A stretch of 8,872 nt of DNA from Pseudobutyrivibrio sp. (GTDB taxonomy: Bacteria > Bacillota_A > Clostridia > Lachnospirales > Lachnospiraceae): assembly GCA_024691465.1 (NCBI GenBank), contig JAILNO010000153.1, positions 1 to 8,872 of the forward strand. Reading direction: 5' to 3'. Below are positions 6,613 to 8,872 of this stretch, piece by piece. The notes below the pieces were generated by a model. It was not told the DNA's origin. It saw nothing but the letters and a program-made list of their open reading frames with translations, and did not search any database. Made by a program: the position numbers and the translations under genes. Numbering within the stretch: position 1 is the first letter of the stretch; the number at the start of each line of letters is the position of its first letter.

Positions 6613-7362
6613 ATGAAGATTGAAAGAATCAACGAGAACCAGATCAGATGCACCCTTTCTAGAGAGGATTTAATTAGCCGACACATTAAGCTTTCTGAAC
6701 TAGCTTATGGATCTGCCAAGGCTAGAGAATTATTTAGAGAACTTATGGAACAGGCTTCCTACCAGTACGGTTTTGAAGCGGAAGATATTCCACTTATGAT
6801 AGAAGCTATACCACTTTCGTCAGAGTCCATCGTGCTTTTAGTTACTAAGGTTGAGAGTCCAGATGAGTTAGATACTCGTTTTTCTAGATTCTCAGAGGAC
6901 GAGGATGATTACGATGATGAGGATATGGAGACTATGGAAGCTCCAGCTAAGCACTTTAACGAAGCTGCAGCAGACGATGTACTTAATATCTTCAACAGTT
7001 TATTGGAAAAGGCACAGAAGGCAGTTGCTACTTCCACTGAGAAGACAGCAGTTGAGGACTTGCCAGTAGATATTACTAAGATGTTCGTCTTTGATAATAT
7101 CGATGATGTAATTAGGCTTTCAAATATCCTTGGCACTTTCTACCAGGGTAAGAACTCTCTCTATAAGAGTCCATTTGATGACAAGTACTATCTTGTAGTC
7201 AGCAAGTCAGATGATAGCGCTGAGACCTACAATAAAGTATGCAACATTTTATCTGAATACAGTGATCAGCAGAATTATGTAATTGGAACTGATCAATATA
7301 TGAATGAGCACTACGAGACATTAGTTAAGGGTGACGCTGTTCAGAAATTAGCGCAAGTTTAG
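6613..7362 (+). CDS. mecA: Adaptor protein MecA (ClpC adaptor / negative regulator)
   Basis: MecA delivers substrates to the ClpC unfoldase for ClpP degradation and helps assemble the ClpC hexamer; in Bacillus it controls competence. The 249-residue protein has the usual two-lobe layout. The N-terminal substrate-binding domain starts MKIERINENQIRCTLSREDL and includes ELAYGSAKARELF and the conserved EDIPLMIEAIPLSSESIVL (about 58-76). A very acidic linker follows (94-107, mostly E and D). The C-terminal ClpC-binding domain is at about 152-245. The ATG at 6613 was chosen because GGGAGGTGAT (6599-6608) is a near-perfect Shine-Dalgarno at good spacing; the open frame continues 52 codons upstream, but that stretch is AT-rich, non-conserved and contains the promoter. 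The gene is divergent from the kinase cassette and is probably a single-gene unit. Confidence 0.92.
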   Translation: MKIERINENQIRCTLSREDLISRHIKLSELAYGSAKARELFRELMEQASYQYGFEAEDIPLMIEAIPLSSESIVLLVTKVESPDELDTRFSRFSEDEDDYDDEDMETMEAPAKHFNEAAADDVLNIFNSLLEKAQKAVATSTEKTAVEDLPVDITKMFVFDNIDDVIRLSNILGTFYQGKNSLYKSPFDDKYYLVVSKSDDSAETYNKVCNILSEYSDQQNYVIGTDQYMNEHYETLVKGDAVQKLAQV

Positions 7363-7372
7363 ATTTTACAAA

Positions 7373-7399
7373 AAAAGCACTGCATTACGCAGTGCTTTT
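7373..7399. terminator. Bidirectional terminator between mecA and the CxxC redox gene
   Basis: AAAAGCACTGC (7373-7383) and GCAGTGCTTTT (7389-7399) form a perfect 11-bp stem around an ATTAC loop. T-tracts follow on both strands: TTTTATTAT on plus, and a run of Ts on minus. It can end both mecA and the convergent gene that stops at 7419. Confidence 0.93.
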
Positions 7400-7418
7400 A
7401 TTATGCCTTAATATTGAA

Positions 7419-7625
7419 TTAAGCCTTAGAATCTAAGAATGTGTTGATCTCTTCAACAAGATCCTCTGCATCAAGGCCGTGTACCATAGCTGCCTCCTCG
7501 ATTGTCTCCATCTGTGATGATGGGCATCCAAGGCAGTGCATGCCGATATTAAGTAAGATAGGAGCTACGTCAGCATCGATCTGAAGAAGCTCGCCGATCA
7601 TAGTTGTCTTTGAAACTCTTGCCAT
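7419..7625 (-). CDS. Hybrid-cluster-protein-associated CxxC redox protein (DUF1858 type)
   Basis: This is a 68-residue cytoplasmic protein. The core reads DADVAPILLNIGMHCLGCPS, followed by QMETIEEAAMVHGLDAEDLV; the CxxC pair is C31 and C34. This fits the small DUF1858/TIGR03980 family, named for association with hybrid-cluster (prismane) proteins and thought to be a redox disulfide protein; the precise reaction is not established. The ATG at 7625 was preferred to one at 7670 because AGGAAGG (7640-7634, minus strand) precedes it by eight bases and the 7670 version would start inside the promoter. The gene is alone on its strand here, ends at the shared terminator, and is divergent from a ferredoxin gene, which suggests a shared redox setting. 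No hybrid-cluster protein gene is in the window. Confidence 0.87.
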   Translation of the reverse strand: MARVSKTTMIGELLQIDADVAPILLNIGMHCLGCPSSQMETIEEAAMVHGLDAEDLVEEINTFLDSKA

Positions 7626-7660
7626 TTCTATAACCTTCCTTTCTATTTTTTGCTCACTTG

Positions 7661-7689
7661 ATAATACCATGGTTTGTATTTTTCTTCAA
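7661..7689 (-). promoter_or_regulatory. Promoter of the CxxC redox gene
   Basis: On the minus strand TTGAAG (7689-7684) is followed after 17 bases by TATTAT (7666-7661), which also has an upstream TGG, making it an extended -10. Transcription would begin near 7654, about 29 bases before the chosen ATG. Confidence 0.65.
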
Positions 7690-7782
7690 TCTGGTTGATG
7701 TAATGTTGTAGATTAAGTGCAATAAAATTTTACACAAGTCAAGTGGTTTGTAGTAACAATTCCTGGTTTGAATAAAACTAAT

Positions 7783-7794
7783 TTGTGTACACAA
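7783..7794. promoter_or_regulatory. Perfect palindrome TTGTGTACACAA, candidate operator
   Basis: The 12 bases are identical to their reverse complement. The half-site ACACAA recurs at 7732-7737 and at 7900-7905, the latter inside the spacer of the ferredoxin promoter. The centre is about 100 bases from each of the two divergent -35 elements. A dimeric transcription factor site is an inference; the regulator is unknown. Confidence 0.4.
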
Positions 7795-7798
7795 TTTG

Positions 7799-7828
7799 AA
7801 CTCGTGTTAGGCAAAATCAACAAGAGTT
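7799..7828. repeat. Imperfect inverted repeat, 9 of 10 pairs
   Basis: AACTCGTGTT (7799-7808) and AACAAGAGTT (7819-7828) pair at nine of ten positions around a ten-base loop. No T-tract follows on either strand, so it is not an evident terminator. Confidence 0.4.
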
Positions 7829-7838
7829 AGGAATATGC

Positions 7839-7868
7839 AACCGCTATAAACATTGAAAATAAGCGGTT
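7839..7868. repeat. Inverted repeat upstream of the ferredoxin promoter
   Basis: AACCGCT (7839-7845) and AGCGGTT (7862-7868) are perfect inverted copies with a 16-base interval. The element ends 22 bases before the ferredoxin -35. It could be an operator; a terminator is unlikely for lack of a T-run. Confidence 0.4.
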
Positions 7869-7890
7869 CTTAAAAAATAAAAATTTGTCC

Positions 7891-7919
7891 TTGATTTAGA
7901 CACAATTCTGTTGTAATAT
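7891..7919 (+). promoter_or_regulatory. Promoter of the ferredoxin gene
   Basis: TTGATT (7891-7896) and TAATAT (7914-7919) are separated by 17 bases. Transcription would start near 7926, giving a leader of roughly 60 bases. Confidence 0.55.
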
Positions 7920-7984
7920 AGCATCATCAGTTAAAGAAATTGATAAATTTTATTAATAAGTATTTTATGTAGGAGGAATTTATT

Positions 7985-8155
7985 ATGGCATACGTAATTT
8001 CTGATTCTTGTGTATCATGTGGTACATGTGAGCCTGAGTGCCCAGTAGGAGCTATCTCACAGGGAGATTCACAGTTCAACATCGATGCTGATGCATGTGT
8101 TGAGTGTGGTACTTGCGCAGGTGTTTGCCCAACAGGAGCTATTTCACAGGGCTAA
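7985..8155 (+). CDS. Clostridial-type 2[4Fe-4S] ferredoxin
   Basis: This is a 56-residue soluble low-potential electron carrier, typically serving pyruvate:ferredoxin oxidoreductase, hydrogenase and Rnf-type complexes in anaerobes. It has two CxxCxxCxxxCP motifs: C9, C12, C15, C19 and C38, C41, C44, C48. By the family rule each cluster takes three cysteines from one motif and the last from the other. The two halves (9-27 and 38-56) are identical at 14 of 19 positions. AGGAGG (7971-7976) stands eight bases before the ATG, a strong site fitting high expression. The gene has its own promoter and a terminator shortly after the stop, so it is probably monocistronic. Its length is normal for the family and all eight ligands are present. 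Confidence 0.96.
   Translation: MAYVISDSCVSCGTCEPECPVGAISQGDSQFNIDADACVECGTCAGVCPTGAISQG
8009..8152 (+). repeat. Internal tandem duplication inside the ferredoxin gene
   Basis: Bases 8009-8065 and 8096-8152 encode the two cluster-binding halves, each ending GAISQG, with nearly the same DNA as well as protein. This is the classic ancestral duplication of bacterial ferredoxins, here well preserved. Confidence 0.75.
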
Positions 8156-8194
8156 TTACTGAGTTAGTTAATAACTTAATCAAGAAAACCGGTT

Positions 8195-8223
8195 AAAAGG
8201 CATCGCAATTGCGGTGCCTTTTT
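8195..8223 (+). terminator. Rho-independent terminator of the ferredoxin gene
   Basis: AAAAGGCATCGC (8195-8206) pairs with GCGGTGCCTTTT (8211-8222) with one T-G wobble, around an AATT loop, followed by a T-run (8219-8223). It lies 40 bases after the ferredoxin stop. Confidence 0.93.
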
Positions 8224-8265
8224 GTTATACTTTTTAAGAAATATACTTAGAAAAGGGAGATTCTT

Positions 8266-8872
8266 ATGAGTCGTCGTAGAAGAAGAAAAAGATATAGAAT
8301 ACCTAGAGGTTATATATATATAGCGGCAGCAGTTATTTTTATTGCGATGCTTGTGGTGGGCATATACGCCATTAAGAAATATACACCTACCAAGGAGCAT
8401 CAGGATCTAAGCGAGTACTTTGTGCTCAATCATGAGAATCAGGCTGCTGTGATTGTTAATAGCGAGTATCTTGAGACCACAGATGACAGCACTTATGGAT
8501 ATGCTGTTGTAAATGGCGGCCAAGTATATCTAGAGCTCGGTTTTGTTAAGGATTATATCGATGATGGTTATGTATATGACCCTTCAGAGATTACACTTAG
8601 ATATGCTACTGACACTGAGGTATATACAGCTACATTGGGAAGTGCGGATTACACGATTGATAAGTCTATCAATTCACTAGCTGCTTCCATTGTGCTAGCC
8701 CAGGATGAGACAGTTTACATCTCAACTGAATACTTACAGCTCCTTTCCAACTTTACATATGCTTACTATAGTGAGCCAGATAGAGTGTTTGTTGAGACTG
8801 TAGGTTATGAGAAGCAGGTGGCTACAGCTAAGGGCAAGAGTCAGATTAGAGTACTCAACGGTCCTAAGAGCC
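8266..8872 (+). CDS. Membrane-anchored envelope protein, probable GH18-type glycoside hydrolase, N-terminal part
   Basis: The first 202 residues are visible; the gene runs past the window end. A very basic cytoplasmic start (MSRRRRRKRYR) precedes one membrane helix (about 17-37), followed by KKYTPTKEHQDLSEYF (37-52). That arrangement gives an N-in anchor with the rest outside the cell. The external part has repeated short beta-strand units around VYLELGFVKDYID (87-99) and VYISTEYLQLL (150-160), as in copper-amine-oxidase-like N-terminal domains. From memory, Lachnospiraceae proteins with this anchor and Y-T-P-[ST]-K-E motif continue into an SH3-like domain and a family 18 glycosyl hydrolase domain, related to spore-germination or cell-wall hydrolases. 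The catalytic part is not in the window, so this is inference. GGGAG (8255-8259) precedes the ATG by six bases; only weak TATACT-type promoter candidates occur after the ferredoxin terminator. Confidence 0.75.
   Translation, partial: MSRRRRRKRYRIPRGYIYIAAAVIFIAMLVVGIYAIKKYTPTKEHQDLSEYFVLNHENQAAVIVNSEYLETTDDSTYGYAVVNGGQVYLELGFVKDYIDDGYVYDPSEITLRYATDTEVYTATLGSADYTIDKSINSLAASIVLAQDETVYISTEYLQLLSNFTYAYYSEPDRVFVETVGYEKQVATAKGKSQIRVLNGPKS

Larger units (their letters stand above)
7626..7984. other. Divergent intergenic region between two redox genes
   Basis: This is a 359-base AT-rich gap with no credible gene that I can see. It holds one outward promoter near each end, a perfect 12-bp palindrome near the middle (7783-7794), and two longer inverted repeats (7799-7828 and 7839-7868). 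No tRNA, no T-tract terminator and no recognisable riboswitch were seen. Confidence 0.7.

Noticed and set aside
7626..7670. 15-codon extension of the CxxC protein (start at 7670)
   Set aside because: Its first codons overlap the extended -10 element, and a better ribosome binding site serves the ATG at 7625.
7783..7794. TTGTGTACACAA as a Rex (NADH-sensing) operator
   Set aside because: The Rex site has TTGTGAA half-sites spaced by four bases, 18 bp in all; this palindrome has no spacer and a different inner base.
1..8872. tRNA or rRNA genes, CRISPR arrays, insertion sequences, attachment sites
   Set aside because: I read both strands for cloverleaf-like ends, regular spaced repeats and transposase motifs and found none.

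Overview
The window looks like chromosome of an anaerobic Firmicute, most likely family Lachnospiraceae (Butyrivibrio/Pseudobutyrivibrio/Roseburia-like). The reasons are the gdpP-rplI-dnaB gene order, a MecA adaptor, a small clostridial 2[4Fe-4S] ferredoxin, a CxxC hybrid-cluster-associated (DUF1858-type) protein, AGGAGG-type ribosome binding sites, moderate-to-low GC, and a membrane-anchored protein whose N-terminus resembles Lachnospiraceae GH18-type envelope proteins. The genus is not decided.

Layout. (1) Bases 1-223, minus strand: the first 74 residues of an MsmX/UgpC-type sugar ABC transporter ATPase, with a good promoter in the following gap. (2) Bases 494-4346, plus strand: a compact housekeeping operon of gdpP (c-di-AMP phosphodiesterase), rplI (ribosomal protein bL9) and dnaB (replicative helicase), driven by an extended -10 promoter and closed by a strong hairpin terminator. 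(3) Bases 4384-6401, minus strand: an accessory cassette. It has a protein-kinase-like domain fused to a MinD/ParA-like domain, then an overlapping gene for a second, stand-alone MinD/ParA-like protein, then a possible 24-residue peptide. Both MinD-like domains share the same lysine-less P-loop, and the kinase domain has lost several ATP-site residues. (4) Bases 6613-7362, plus strand: mecA, divergent from the kinase gene, ending in a bidirectional terminator. (5) Bases 7419-7625, minus strand: a 68-residue CxxC redox protein. It is divergent from a 56-residue 2[4Fe-4S] ferredoxin (7985-8155, plus strand) across a 359-base gap rich in inverted repeats. (6) From 8266 to the window end, plus strand: a basic, single-pass membrane protein with an extracellular domain, cut by the window edge.

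The housekeeping genes are conventional. The least explained part is the minus-strand kinase/MinD-like pair. Its shared degenerate P-loop, matching C-termini and overlapping reading frames suggest a duplicated, co-translated regulatory or scaffolding pair rather than two ordinary ATPases. The second point of interest is the gap between the two redox genes, where a perfect 12-bp palindrome sits almost exactly midway between two divergent promoters.
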